From Phytohabitans sp036906915 (lineage in GTDB: Bacteria; Actinomycetota; Actinomycetes; Mycobacteriales; Micromonosporaceae): DNA of 60,056 nucleotides. The translations under genes and the position numbers were made by a program. This document shows positions 8,055-16,267 of this stretch, piece after piece (within the stretch, counting starts at the first letter, position 1; the number at the start of each line of letters is the position of its first letter). The notes below the pieces were generated by a model that was not told the DNA's origin, did not search any database, and saw only the letters and a list, made by a program, of their open reading frames with translations. The stretch is taken from positions 1 to 60,056 of the forward strand of contig NZ_JBAKHX010000047.1 in the NCBI RefSeq assembly GCF_036906915.1, given 5' to 3'.

Positions 8055-9050
8055 GTGAGCATCACGGGCAAGCTCGAACCCGGCCTCGACGTCAACCGGC
8101 TGTTGGCTGACGCCCGCGCCGGCGACGGCGACGCGTTCCAGGCCCTGGTCGTCCCGCACCTGCGGGCGATGCATCTGCACTGCTACCGGATGTTGGGCTC
8201 CTACGCCGATGCGGAGGAGGCGGTGCAGGAGGCGACCGTGCGGGCCTGGCGCGGGCTCGGTGGTTACCAGGGCACCAGCCCGCTGCGGCACTGGCTGTAT
8301 CGGATCGCGACCACCACCTGCCTCAAGATGATCAACCGCCGTGGTAGGGATCCACTCGCTTCCGCGGCCGGGGTGGCGTGGTTGCAGCCGTACCCGGACG
8401 CGCTGCTGGACCGGCTGAGCGATGCCGACACCGACCCGGCGGCGGTGGTCGAGCGGCGGGAAAGCGTCGCGCTGGCGTTCGTGGCGGCGTTGCAGCTGCT
8501 GCCGGCGACCCAGCGGGCCGCGCTGATCCTGCGTGAGGTGCTGAGCTGGCCGGCGCGGGAGGTCGCCGACCTGCTCGACACCACCGTGCCGGCGGTGAAT
8601 AGCGCCCTGCAGCGCGCCCGGGCCACCCTCGCCAGCGCACCCGCCCTCGACACCGGGCCCCGTCCGCTGAGCCCACATGAGCAGCGGGTGCTGGACGGGT
8701 TTCTGCGCGCCTGGCACGCCTGCGACATCCCAGCACTCGCGGCGCTGCTGCGCGACGACGTCACGCTGACGATGCCGCCGCAGGCCATCCAGATCGTCGG
8801 CCGCGACGCGGTCGCCGGGTTCTTCGCCACCGTGCCGGCAAACGGGCGACTCGATCGCATCCGGCTGGTCGTGACCCGGGCCAACGGGCACCCCGCCTTG
8901 GCGGCGTACCTTCCCGACGGCGGCGATTGGGAGTGCCGCGGTTACGGGATCATGGTGTTGACGCTCGCCGGCGACCAGGTGGCGACCATCGTCGGCTTCC
9001 CGGACGCCGACCTCTTCCCGCTGTTCGAACTGCCCGCCACCGCACCCTGA
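8055..9050 (+). CDS. SigG-like extracytoplasmic-function sigma factor with SnoaL-type C-terminal domain
   Basis: The 331-residue protein has sigma region 2 at about 20-90 (ALVVPHLRAMHLHCYRMLGS, then DAEEAVQEATVRAWRGL) and region 4 at about 145-200 (LPATQRAALILREVLSWPAREVADLL, then VNSALQRARATL). A C-terminal NTF2/SnoaL-like domain at about 210-325 contains FLRAWHACDIPALAALLRDDVTLTMPP and YGIMVLTL. This layout matches the mycobacterial SigG / SigX5 type (ECF41-like), in which the extra domain modulates activity in place of an anti-sigma factor. The start is a GTG with only a weak upstream GGTGGG. A decayed RibD-C/DHFR-like gene follows directly and may once have been its target. Confidence 0.88.
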   Translation: MSITGKLEPGLDVNRLLADARAGDGDAFQALVVPHLRAMHLHCYRMLGSYADAEEAVQEATVRAWRGLGGYQGTSPLRHWLYRIATTTCLKMINRRGRDPLASAAGVAWLQPYPDALLDRLSDADTDPAAVVERRESVALAFVAALQLLPATQRAALILREVLSWPAREVADLLDTTVPAVNSALQRARATLASAPALDTGPRPLSPHEQRVLDGFLRAWHACDIPALAALLRDDVTLTMPPQAIQIVGRDAVAGFFATVPANGRLDRIRLVVTRANGHPALAAYLPDGGDWECRGYGIMVLTLAGDQVATIVGFPDADLFPLFELPATAP

Positions 9051-9088
9051 ACGGGCCGGCCGCCATACCTTCGCAAGGAGTACTGCCA

Positions 9089-9461
9089 GTGAGTTCGCTG
9101 ATCTACACCATGCACATCAGCGCGGACGGGTACATGGCTGACCGGTTCGGCGAGATGTGGCCCCACGGTCGACGACCCGGTCCCGGGCGTTCAGGTCATC
9201 CGCGAGAACCCGGCTGCGCGTGTCGCCGAGATTGTGGCCAGCGCCGGCGGTGATGTACTGCTCCTTGCTGGACCGCGCCTGACCGGCGAACTTCTCGCCC
9301 ACGGCCTCGTGGACGAGATGCTCTTCATCGTCGGCCCGGTCCTGTTGGGCGCGGGGAGACCCGTTATCCCGGACATCGGCCGGGAGATCGAGCTGCGCCT
9401 GCTCGATGCCGGCACGTATCCGCAGGGCACCCTCATCACCAGGTACGCGATCGATCGCTGA
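9089..9461 (+). pseudogene. Broken dihydrofolate-reductase-like (RibD C-terminal) protein gene
   Basis: The 5' end has AAGGAG and a GTG start giving SSLIYTMHISADGYMADRFGE, the typical first strand of this family. A different frame then gives GGDVLLLAGPRLTGELLAHG and ELRLLDAGTYPQGTLITRY, the typical C-terminal third. About 100 residues of the middle are missing and the frame changes around 9165. The family normally has about 180-200 residues. It sits right after the SigG-like gene and before the YCII gene. Confidence 0.75.
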
Positions 9462-9559
9462 TGGCCGGGGCGTCGACAACACCGGCGGTGTTTGGACGCG
9501 CCGCTGGCGGGACCGCGAAAAAATCTTGGTTGTGCGTGTCGGGTATCAGGGTGGCGGCT

Positions 9560-9574
9560 CCGACCTAGGGTCGG
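9560..9574. promoter_or_regulatory. Palindrome upstream of the first YCII gene
   Basis: CCGACC-TAG-GGTCGG is a perfect inverted repeat 36 bp upstream of the YCII start. It may be an operator or a 5' UTR hairpin; the sequence alone does not decide. Confidence 0.3.
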
Positions 9575-9610
9575 TGCCCGCGCGGTGGGCGCCGGGACGA
9601 AGGGACAGCC

Positions 9611-9976
9611 ATGAAGTACATGATCATGATGTTTGGTGGGTTGGGCGCGTCGCTGGCGGAGCGGAGCCCGGATTGGATCTCTCAGATGCAGGCCACGCTG
9701 ATGACAATGGACGGCGAGCTGCGCGCGTCTGGCGAGGTGGTGGACAGCAAGCACCTGATGGACCCGACGCAGGCGACCACGGTCCGGTTCACCGGCGGCG
9801 CGCCGGCGCCCACCGACGGGCCGTTCGCGGAGATCAAGGAATCCTTGGCCGGATACTGGATCGTCGAGACGACGAGGGAACGGGCGCTGGAGATCGCCTC
9901 GCAGGTCGTCGCCGTCACGCAGTATCCGATGGAGGTGCGGGGAATCATGGACGAGTCGGTGCCGCCGGAGCGATGA
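9611..9976 (+). CDS. YCII-related (DGPF-domain) protein
   Basis: The 121-residue protein is a small alpha/beta YCII-fold protein. It opens with KYMIMMFGG and has the DGPF motif (PTDGPFAEIKESLAGYWIVE at about 72-91) that defines this subgroup. Its biochemical role is not established; such proteins are almost always encoded next to large ECF sigma factors of the ECF42 type and are thought to act with them. Here the stop overlaps the ATG of the ECF gene (ATGA at 9973-9976). AGGGACAG lies before the ATG. A similar pair occurs at 16264-17806. Confidence 0.88.
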   Translation: MKYMIMMFGGLGASLAERSPDWISQMQATLMTMDGELRASGEVVDSKHLMDPTQATTVRFTGGAPAPTDGPFAEIKESLAGYWIVETTRERALEIASQVVAVTQYPMEVRGIMDESVPPER

Positions 9977-11190
9977 CGGCCATGCCGGCGCTGGGGGACC
10001 TGCTGCGCGATCTGGCGCCGCAGGTCCTTGGCGCGCTGAGCCGCCGGCACGGGCAGTTCGACGCCTGCGAGGACGCGGTACAGGAGGCGCTGCTGGCCGC
10101 CATCAGGCGGTGGCCGACCGGCGGGGTCCCGGAGCAGCCTCGCGCCTGGCTGCACACGGTCGCGACCCGGGCGTTGGTCGACGGCTGGCGCGCCGACAGC
10201 GCCCGCCGGCGCAGGGAGGCACAGGTCGCCCTCGACCCGGCCGACCGTGCCCCGGTCGCGGACGACGACGCGCTGGTGCTGCTGTTCCTGTGCTGCCACC
10301 CCGTGCTGTCGCCACCCTCGCAGCTGGCGCTCACGCTGCGGGCGGTCGGCGGGTTGACCACCGCCGAGGTCGCCGCCGCGTTCCTGGTCCCGGAAGACAC
10401 GATGTCGCAGCGCATCCGCCGGGCCAAGCAGCGCATCCGCGACGCCGGGGCACGGTTCACGATGCCGCCGCCAGCCGAGCGGGTCGGGCGGCTCGCCGTG
10501 GTGCTGCACGTGCTCTACCTGATCTTCAACGAGGGCTACACCGCCAGCGCCGGGCCGAGCCTGCACCGCACGGACCTGACCGCCGAGGCGATCCGGCTCT
10601 CCCGGCTGCTACACCGCCTGCTGCCCGGTGAGCCCGAGGTCGCCGGGCTGCTCGCGCTCATGCTGCTCACCCACGCCCGCCGCGCCGCCCGCGCCGCCGG
10701 CGACGGGTCGATTGTGCCGCTCGCCGACCAGGATCGCAGCCGCTGGGATCACACCGCGATCGCCGACGGCCAGGCCCTGCTGACCCGCACCCTCGGCACC
10801 GGCCCGATCGGCCCGTACCAGATCCAGGCCGCCATCGCCGCACTCCACGACGAAGCGACCACCGCCGAGCAGACCGACTGGCCGCAGATCCTGGCCCTCT
10901 ACAGCCTGCTGGCCGAGGTCAACCCAGGGCCGGTCGTGACGCTCAGCCGCGCGGTCGCCCTGGCCATGGTCCACGGCCCTACGGCTGGCCTGGCACTGCT
11001 GGGCACCCTCGGCGCTGACGAGCGGATGGCCCACACCCACCGCTTGGAGGCGGTCCGCGCCCACCTGCTCGAACTGTCCGGCGACCTGCCCGCTGCCCGC
11101 GACGGCTATCTGCGGGCCGCCCGGATGACGGCCAGCCTGCCCGAGCAGCGCTACCTCACCCGCCGTGCCGCCCAGCTCCGGGGCAGCTGA
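9973..11190 (+). CDS. Large ECF sigma factor (ECF42 type, with C-terminal helical domain)
   Basis: The 405-residue protein has sigma region 2 at about 20-85 (EDAVQEALLAAIRRWP), region 4 at about 110-170 (LTLRAVGGLTTAEVAAAFLV, then ISQRIRRAKQRI-like MSQRIRRAKQRIRDAG), and then the long TPR-like C-terminal extension of ECF42 (VLYLIFNEGYTAS, LALMLLTHARRAAR, DQDRSRWDH, GPYQIQAAIAALH). This extension is required for activity in studied members; no anti-sigma factor is known. The start is fixed by the ATGA overlap with the YCII gene. Targets usually include the YCII partner and nearby small-molecule or stress genes. It parallels the protein at 16613-17806 but is clearly diverged. Confidence 0.93.
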   Translation: MTAMPALGDLLRDLAPQVLGALSRRHGQFDACEDAVQEALLAAIRRWPTGGVPEQPRAWLHTVATRALVDGWRADSARRRREAQVALDPADRAPVADDDALVLLFLCCHPVLSPPSQLALTLRAVGGLTTAEVAAAFLVPEDTMSQRIRRAKQRIRDAGARFTMPPPAERVGRLAVVLHVLYLIFNEGYTASAGPSLHRTDLTAEAIRLSRLLHRLLPGEPEVAGLLALMLLTHARRAARAAGDGSIVPLADQDRSRWDHTAIADGQALLTRTLGTGPIGPYQIQAAIAALHDEATTAEQTDWPQILALYSLLAEVNPGPVVTLSRAVALAMVHGPTAGLALLGTLGADERMAHTHRLEAVRAHLLELSGDLPAARDGYLRAARMTASLPEQRYLTRRAAQLRGS

Positions 11191-11363
11191 CTGACGCGGG
11201 CGCGGCCTTCAACGCCCGCCAGATCGCCCCGGTATCGCGGCCCTCGGGCACAGTCGGCCTTCGGTGGCGTCGATGTCGCCGCGGGAGATCTGTTCGATGC
11301 GATGCGCTTCCGGTCCATTCGTGACAGCCAGCCACGACGCCGACCAGACTTCCCAGTGGGTTG

Positions 11364-11379
11364 CTATCATTCTCGATAG
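11364..11379. promoter_or_regulatory. Candidate operator of the ArsR-like regulator
   Basis: CTATC-ATTCTC-GATAG lies 17 bp upstream of the regulator's ATG, within an AT-rich island that also runs GTGATAACG. Position and symmetry fit autoregulation of the four-gene ABC cassette that follows. Confidence 0.45.
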
Positions 11380-11395
11380 TGATAACGTAACGGTC

Positions 11396-11977
11396 ATGGA
11401 GATGTCGAGGCAGCGTTGGGCCGACCTGGCGCTGCATCCGGTCCGGATCCGGATCCTGCGGGCGGTCGCGGGCGCCCAGCTGACCACGCACGGCCTGGTC
11501 GAGCTGCTGCCCGACGTTCCGCAGGCCACGCTGTACCGGCACCTGGCGACGCTGGTCAAGGCCGGGCTGCTGGACGTGATCGAGGAGCGCAAGATTCGCG
11601 GCGCTGTCGAGCGGGTCTACGCGCTGCCCGCGCACGGCGCGACGCTGGACGCCTCCGCGCTGGCCACGGCCACGCCGGAGGAGCACGCCCGCTACTTCAC
11701 GGCGTTCGTGTCCAGCCTGCTGTCGGAGTTCTCCCGCTACCTGGCCCGGGACCGGGTCGACTTCGTCGCCGACGGTGCCGGCTACCACCAGCTCGTGCTG
11801 CACCTGACTGACGCCGAGCTGGGCCAGTTCGCCGCCGATCTCAACGCGTTGGTCGGTCCGCTGCTGGCCAACGAGCCGGGTGGCGGGCGGATACCCCGGC
11901 TGCTGGCCACGATCCTGATGCCCGCCGACCAGCCGACCACCACGAGCGACAACACACAACTGAAAGGGGATGGGTGA
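11396..11977 (+). CDS. ArsR/PadR-like winged-helix regulator of an ABC cassette
   Basis: The 193-residue protein has an N-terminal winged helix (LALHPVRIRILRAVAGAQLTTHGLVELLPDVPQATLYRHLATLVKAGLL) and a helical C-terminal half that probably dimerises or binds ligand. I choose the ATG at 11396 because it starts just before the conserved RWADLALHPVR segment and lies after the palindromic operator; the open frame extends upstream to 11264 without homology. The stop overlaps the next ATG (TGATG). It heads an operon with a small protein, an ABC ATPase and a permease, and most likely represses it. Confidence 0.85.
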   Translation: MEMSRQRWADLALHPVRIRILRAVAGAQLTTHGLVELLPDVPQATLYRHLATLVKAGLLDVIEERKIRGAVERVYALPAHGATLDASALATATPEEHARYFTAFVSSLLSEFSRYLARDRVDFVADGAGYHQLVLHLTDAELGQFAADLNALVGPLLANEPGGGRIPRLLATILMPADQPTTTSDNTQLKGDG

Positions 11978-12348
11978 TGGCATCGATCACCGTTGCCGGC
12001 GATGTGATCGACATCGGGTTCACCGGATGGGAGCGGCTCTGGATCGGACGGGTGCGACTGGCGCTGCCGGTCACCGCCGTGCGGCACGTGGAGTGCGTCG
12101 ACCACCCGCTGCGCCTGGCCCGCGGCGCCCGCCGCGGATACGTCGTGTCCGGTGTGGCCAAGGTCGGTGTCTGGGGTCTGTTCGGCGGTCCCCGGCAGCT
12201 CGTCGCGGCCCGCCGCGATACTCCCGGGCTGCGTCTGGTCCTGGACCGGGCGGCGGCCGGCGGCGAGTTCGACGAGATCGTGCTCTCCGACCCGGCCGCG
12301 GCCGGTGTCGCGGAGGCGATCGGTCGCGCGATGGCTGCACGCGCGTGA
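11977..12348 (+). CDS. Conserved small protein of the ABC cassette, function unknown
   Basis: The 123-residue soluble protein is beta-rich in its first two thirds (ITVAGDVIDIGFTGWERLWIG, YVVSGVAKVGVWGLFGGPRQ) and has a C-terminal helix. It has no signal peptide, membrane segment or motif I recognise; the strand pattern recalls PH-like domains, but I do not claim that. AAAGGGG lies upstream. It overlaps the regulator by TGATG and the ABC ATPase by GTGA, so it is co-translated with them. Confidence 0.75.
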   Translation: MASITVAGDVIDIGFTGWERLWIGRVRLALPVTAVRHVECVDHPLRLARGARRGYVVSGVAKVGVWGLFGGPRQLVAARRDTPGLRLVLDRAAAGGEFDEIVLSDPAAAGVAEAIGRAMAARA

Positions 12349-13322
12349 GCGGCGATCGGCTGGCGATCGAGGTCTCGCACCTGACGAAGCGGTACGGCGA
12401 GGTCACCGCCGTCCGTGATCTGAGCTTCACCGTCGAACCCGGTGTGGTCACCGGTTTTCTCGGCCCGAACGGTGCCGGCAAGACCACCACCATGCGGATG
12501 CTGACCGGTCTCGTGACGCCCACCAGCGGCACGGCCACGATCGGCGGCAAGCCGTACGGTCGGCTGGCCCGGCCCTCGCGCGCCGTCGGCGCGGTGTTCG
12601 ACGCCAACGCCTTCCATCCCGGGCATACTGCCCGCGACCACCTGCGCGTATACGCCGCGATGGGTGGCTACCCGGACAGCCGGGTCACCGACCTGCTCGA
12701 CCTGCTCGGCCTCACCGGCGCTGCCGACCGGCGCACCCGAGGGTTCTCCACCGGCATGCGGCAACGGCTCAACCTCGCGACCGCGCTGCTCGGCGACCCC
12801 CGCGTGCTGCTTCTCGACGAACCCAGCAACGGCCTCGACCCGGAAGGCATGGCATGGCTGCGCGATCTGCTGCGCCGGCTGGCCGGCGAGGGCCGCACCG
12901 TCCTGGTCTCCAGCCACGCGCTCAGCGAGGTCCAGCAACTCGCGGACGACGTCGTGGTGATCCGGCACGGTGAGCTCGTCGCCGCCGGGCCGTGGTCGCG
13001 GCTCGCCGGTCCGCCGGCCGTGCTGGTCACCTCACCCGACGCCGAAACTCTCGCTACCACCCTCGCGGCGGCCGGTGGCGACGCCGCGCCGCGCGTCGAG
13101 GCCGTCGGACCCGACCGGTTGCGGGTCCACGGGATGGACGCCCCAAAACTCGCCGACCTCGCCGCCGCGCACCGCCTGCGCGTGCACGGGCTGGTCACCG
13201 AGGGCGCCAGCCTCGAAGAACTCTTTCTTCACCTGACCACCGACAAGCTGACCACCGACAAGCTGACCACCGACAAGCTGACCACCGACATGCTGACCAC
13301 CGAGAAAGCGGCCACCCCATGA
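12345..13322 (+). CDS. ABC exporter ATP-binding protein with a repeated C-terminal tail
   Basis: The 325-residue protein is a DrrA/CcmA-type ATPase: Walker A GPNGAGKTT (about 44-52), Q-loop replaced by the AVGAVFD region, signature STGMRQRL (about 139), Walker B VLLLDEPSNGLDP (about 158) and H-loop SSHAL (about 192). The GTG start overlaps the previous gene (GTGA). The C-terminus ends in five tandem LTTD(K/M)-type pentapeptides encoded by 15-bp DNA repeats, an odd extension not needed for the ATPase fold. The permease follows with an ATGA overlap. The substrate is unknown; single-gene permeases of this kind commonly confer self-resistance to peptides or drugs. Confidence 0.92.
   Translation: MSGDRLAIEVSHLTKRYGEVTAVRDLSFTVEPGVVTGFLGPNGAGKTTTMRMLTGLVTPTSGTATIGGKPYGRLARPSRAVGAVFDANAFHPGHTARDHLRVYAAMGGYPDSRVTDLLDLLGLTGAADRRTRGFSTGMRQRLNLATALLGDPRVLLLDEPSNGLDPEGMAWLRDLLRRLAGEGRTVLVSSHALSEVQQLADDVVVIRHGELVAAGPWSRLAGPPAVLVTSPDAETLATTLAAAGGDAAPRVEAVGPDRLRVHGMDAPKLADLAAAHRLRVHGLVTEGASLEELFLHLTTDKLTTDKLTTDKLTTDMLTTEKAATP
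13233..13307 (+). repeat. 15-bp minisatellite at the 3' end of an ABC ATPase gene
   Basis: Five tandem units of CTGACCACCGACAAG. The first three are identical, the fourth ends in ATG and the fifth reads GAGAAA. They encode LTTDK, LTTDK, LTTDK, LTTDM and LTTEK. The unit is a multiple of three, so copy-number change keeps the frame. Confidence 0.95.
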
Positions 13323-14116
13323 ACCTCCTGATCAGAGCGGAGTTCCGCAGGCTGCTGGCCACCCGGATGTGGGGCGGTCTGCTCCTGGCCGCCGCGCTGC
13401 TCGGCGGCGGCATGATCGGCGCCATGGCGCTGGCCGGCCCGGAAAACTTCGACCCCCCCATGCCGGGGCTGGACACCGAGACCGGCGTCCGCTCGGTCCT
13501 CGGCATCCTCGGCTACACCGCGTTCGTCCCGGCTGCGGTCGGCACCCTAGCGGTCACATCCGAGTACCGGCACCGCACCGCCGCCGTCACCTTTCTGTTC
13601 GCGCCGCGCCGCGGGCGGGTACTGGCGGCCAAGCTCATCACTTACGCGGTCGTCGGCCTGGCGTACGGACTGATCCTCGCCGTCACCGCCGCCGGCGCCT
13701 TGTTTGCCGTCACCGCCGCCCGCGGCGTAACGCTCGGCCTGCCGACCGGCACCGTGCTCGCGCTGCTCGCCCGCATCGGCGTCGCCATGCTCGTGTATCT
13801 GCTCATCGGCGTCGGCTTGGGCGCCCTCATCCGCAATCAGGTCGCGGCCCTCTGCGTCGTGGTCGGCTACCTCTACCTGGGCGAGACCGTGCTGTTGATG
13901 ATCCCCGGGGTCAACACGCTTTACCCGGTCCTGCCCGGCGGTGCCACCGCCGCCCTCACCGACTTCACCTACCTCGCGGACGCTATGTCCGAACAACTCG
14001 GCAGCACGACCGTCCACCTACTACCGCCCGCCCTTGGCGCATTACTGCTCGCCGCTTACGCCGTGACAGCCTCCGCCATCGCCGTCTTCGTACCCTTGCG
14101 CCGCGACATCACCTGA
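13319..14116 (+). CDS. ABC-2 type permease
   Basis: The 265-residue protein has six hydrophobic segments (about 20-40, 60-78, 105-130, 142-165, 170-195 and 235-257), the normal size and topology for the membrane half of a DrrB/ABC-2 exporter. It starts at the ATGA overlap with the ATPase and must form the transporter with it. The conserved EYRHRTAAVTFLFAPRR loop between TM2 and TM3 is the expected coupling region. The operon ends here, facing nhaA on the other strand with about 100 bp between. Confidence 0.9.
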   Translation: MNLLIRAEFRRLLATRMWGGLLLAAALLGGGMIGAMALAGPENFDPPMPGLDTETGVRSVLGILGYTAFVPAAVGTLAVTSEYRHRTAAVTFLFAPRRGRVLAAKLITYAVVGLAYGLILAVTAAGALFAVTAARGVTLGLPTGTVLALLARIGVAMLVYLLIGVGLGALIRNQVAALCVVVGYLYLGETVLLMIPGVNTLYPVLPGGATAALTDFTYLADAMSEQLGSTTVHLLPPALGALLLAAYAVTASAIAVFVPLRRDIT

Positions 14117-14220
14117 CCGCGGTGTCTATGCCTGGTGGCCGGTGCGGCGGGAGGTAAGGAGCTCACGCCCCCTGCAGGGCCGAGTCGGCTCGTGCAACGC
14201 CTCAGGGTGCGTGGTTGCCG

Positions 14221-15441
14221 TCAGATGGTGGTGTGCTGGTGGTTGCGGCGGCGTAGCAGGAGTATCGCGAGGAGCGCGGCGGTCAGGGAGGCGGCCAGCA
14301 CGGCGGTGGCGGCGTGGGACTGGGCGTCCGGGTCGGGCAGGGCGAGGTTGGTGACCAGCAGGCTGACGGTGTAGCCGATGCCGCCCAGCACCGCGACCGG
14401 CAGCACGTCGGCCCAGCCGACGCCGTCCGGCAGTGAACCGATCCGGGTCCGGACAGCCAGCCACGCGCCGCCGAGGATGCCGACGCTCTTGCCGACCAGG
14501 AGCCCGGCGACCACGCCATGGGCGACCGGGTCGGTGACCGCCTGCGAGATAGAGCCGAGTGGGATACCGGCTGCGGCGAGGGCGAACAATGGCACCACGA
14601 TGCCGGCCGACAGTGGGTGCAGGCGCCGCTCAAGGCGCTCGCCGGGGGACTCGGACTCGCCTCGCGCGGGCCGCACCGGGGTGAGCAGGCCCAAAGCGAT
14701 GCCGGCGACGGTGGCATGCACGCCGCTGGCGTGCAGGCAGACCCAGACGGCGACGGCGACCGGAACCAGCAGCCAGCCCGGCCAGCGGTGGCGCTGCGCC
14801 CACCAGTAGACGACGCACAGCGCGGCTGCGCCAGCCAGCCAGGCCAGGCTCAGATGGTGGGTGAACAGCACCGCGATCAGTGTGATCGCGCCGAGGTCGT
14901 CGATTACCGCCATCGACAGCAGCAGCACCCGCACCCCGGACGGCAGCGCGGAACCGGCCAGGGCCAGCACACCGAGGGCGAAGGCGATGTCGGTGGCGAC
15001 AGGGATCGCCCACGCCCCGCCGTCGGCCGCCGCCCCGCGGGATGCCGCCAGCGCGATTGCGGCGGGCAGGACCATGCCGCCGGCCGCGGCGGCCAAGGGC
15101 AGGGCCGCGGCCCGCCACCCGGCCAGTTCGCCGACCGTCAGCTCCCGTTTGACCTCCAGGCCAGCGACGAAGAAGAAGATCGCCAGCAGCCCGTCGGCGA
15201 CCCAACCGGCCAGCGTCAGGTCCAGATGCAGCCACGCCGGTCCGATCGCCACGCCGGTCTGCCACACCGCCCGGTAGGAGCCGCCGGCCAGGTTCGCCCA
15301 CACCAGGGCCGCGGCGGTAGCGGCCAACAGCAGCTTCCCACCGGTGGTCTCCTGGCGCAGGTACTCGGTCAACGCGTCAAACCGGCCGGTGACTCCACGC
15401 GTGGCGGCACGGTGGAACCGCAGAAGGGGGACACGAGGCAT
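14221..15441 (-). CDS. nhaA: Na+/H+ antiporter NhaA
   Basis: The 406-residue protein has 11-12 membrane segments and the NhaA hallmarks: IFFFVAGLEVKREL after TM2, ATDIAFALGVLAL with the TM4 aspartate, and the ion-binding pair D181-D182 in AVIDDLGAITLIAVLF (equivalent to D163/D164 of E. coli). It exchanges external H+ for cytoplasmic Na+/Li+. The ATG at 15441 is preferred, with AAAGG upstream; a GTG at 15501 would place the start inside the conserved leader element. That element (15481-15504) and a -10-like TAACCT suggest a 5' UTR control signal shared with two other loci in the window. Confidence 0.95.
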   Translation of the reverse strand: MPRVPLLRFHRAATRGVTGRFDALTEYLRQETTGGKLLLAATAAALVWANLAGGSYRAVWQTGVAIGPAWLHLDLTLAGWVADGLLAIFFFVAGLEVKRELTVGELAGWRAAALPLAAAAGGMVLPAAIALAASRGAAADGGAWAIPVATDIAFALGVLALAGSALPSGVRVLLLSMAVIDDLGAITLIAVLFTHHLSLAWLAGAAALCVVYWWAQRHRWPGWLLVPVAVAVWVCLHASGVHATVAGIALGLLTPVRPARGESESPGERLERRLHPLSAGIVVPLFALAAAGIPLGSISQAVTDPVAHGVVAGLLVGKSVGILGGAWLAVRTRIGSLPDGVGWADVLPVAVLGGIGYTVSLLVTNLALPDPDAQSHAATAVLAASLTAALLAILLLRRRNHQHTTI

Positions 15442-15480
15442 CAGGGGGAGCCTTTCGGATCGGCGCAGCACAAAAGGGCC

Positions 15481-15522
15481 GCCGACCCGACTTCCCGGCA
15501 CACCTGAACGACCGCAAGGTTA
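15481..15522 (-). promoter_or_regulatory. Conserved leader element upstream of nhaA (copy A)
   Basis: On the minus strand a -10-like TAACCT (15522-15517) is followed 12 nt later by GGTGT then GCCGGGAAGTCGGGTCGGC (ending at 15481), 39 nt before the nhaA ATG. The same 24-nt element occurs at 33859-33882 and 38925-38948 with 21 of 24 positions invariant. GCCG and CGGC at its ends can pair as a stem. Reading it as a riboswitch-like or protein-binding leader is inference. Confidence 0.6.
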
Positions 15523-15584
15523 CATGGCCGGCGGCAGCCGTCTCAGCTCCTGAGAGTCGGCAATCGCAGCGCACGGCGCGGGTT

Positions 15585-15725
15585 TCAGCGGGCGTCCAGT
15601 GCCGCAGCGACGAGGGCGAAGGCACGGTCGGTCAGCTTCGCCGGATCCTCGACACCGTCGCTGTCGCTCCACCGCTGCAACACGGTATCGAAGACGGCCA
15701 GCGCCGATGGTTGTCCGATCGCCCG
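15585..15725 (-). pseudogene. C-terminal remnant of an unidentified protein (possibly a TetR-type regulator)
   Basis: A minus frame ending in TGA at 15585 reads ALAVFDTVLQRWSDSDGVED then PAKLTDRAFALVAAALDAR. It is helical with clean codon use, resembling the last helices of TetR-family regulators. No start or DNA-binding part remains; upstream the frame runs into the VOC gene region. Confidence 0.4.
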
Positions 15726-15778
15726 GTGCGCCGATCGTCTGACTGGTAGAAGGCATCTGAGCGAGGAGGAAGATCAAG

Positions 15779-16267
15779 ATGATAGGCGCAGCCAAGCCGA
15801 ACCCGATTCCGGAAACTTACCGCCGGATCACGCCCTGCCTGGTGGTGAGGGGTGCGGCGAAGGCTCTGGAGTTTTACGCGCAGGTGTTCGGCGCCACCGA
15901 GCGGATGCGGTTCCCTGGCCCCGGCGGGACCATCGGGCATGCGGAGATCGTGGTCGGGGACTCGGTGGTCATCGTCGAGGACGAGGACCCGCAGCGGGGC
16001 ACGACAGCGCCGCCGGCTGGTGGCTTGCCCGGCAGCCCGGTGTTCCAGTTCATCTACGTCGAGGACGTCGACGCCGTGGTGGATCGGGCGGTCGAGGCGG
16101 GCGCGACGTTGCTGCGCGCGCCGCAGGATCAGTTCTACGGTGACCGGGACGGGTACATCGTGGACCCGTTCGGGCACGGCTGGGTCGTCGCGTCGCACGT
16201 GGAGGACCTGAGCCCCGAAGAGATGGGGCAGCGGCTCGCCGCAATGTACGGGGAGGGCGAACGATGA
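15779..16267 (+). CDS. VOC-family protein (PhnB/glyoxalase-like)
   Basis: The 162-residue protein has one VOC fold of the PhnB-like type: ITPCLVVRGAAKALEFYAQVFGATERMRF (split here by the first helix), GHAEIVVGDSVVIVEDE, and DGYIVDPFGHGWVVASHVED at the C-terminus. Histidine and glutamate positions typical of metal binding (H in GHAEI, H in FGHGW) are present. AGGAGG lies upstream of the ATG. The stop overlaps the YCII gene by ATGA, so it is the first gene of a VOC-YCII-ECF operon. The enzymatic substrate is unknown. Confidence 0.88.
   Translation: MIGAAKPNPIPETYRRITPCLVVRGAAKALEFYAQVFGATERMRFPGPGGTIGHAEIVVGDSVVIVEDEDPQRGTTAPPAGGLPGSPVFQFIYVEDVDAVVDRAVEAGATLLRAPQDQFYGDRDGYIVDPFGHGWVVASHVEDLSPEEMGQRLAAMYGEGER

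Noticed and set aside
13233..13307. Tandem repeat as a CRISPR array
   Set aside because: Units are 15 bp with no spacers and lie in frame inside an ABC ATPase gene; no cas genes are present.
15481..15504. Leader element as a cobalamin or SAM riboswitch
   Set aside because: It lacks the B12-box and the known conserved cores of these classes, is only 24 nt long, and the downstream genes are ion transporters. Assignment to another known class was not possible without a covariance search.
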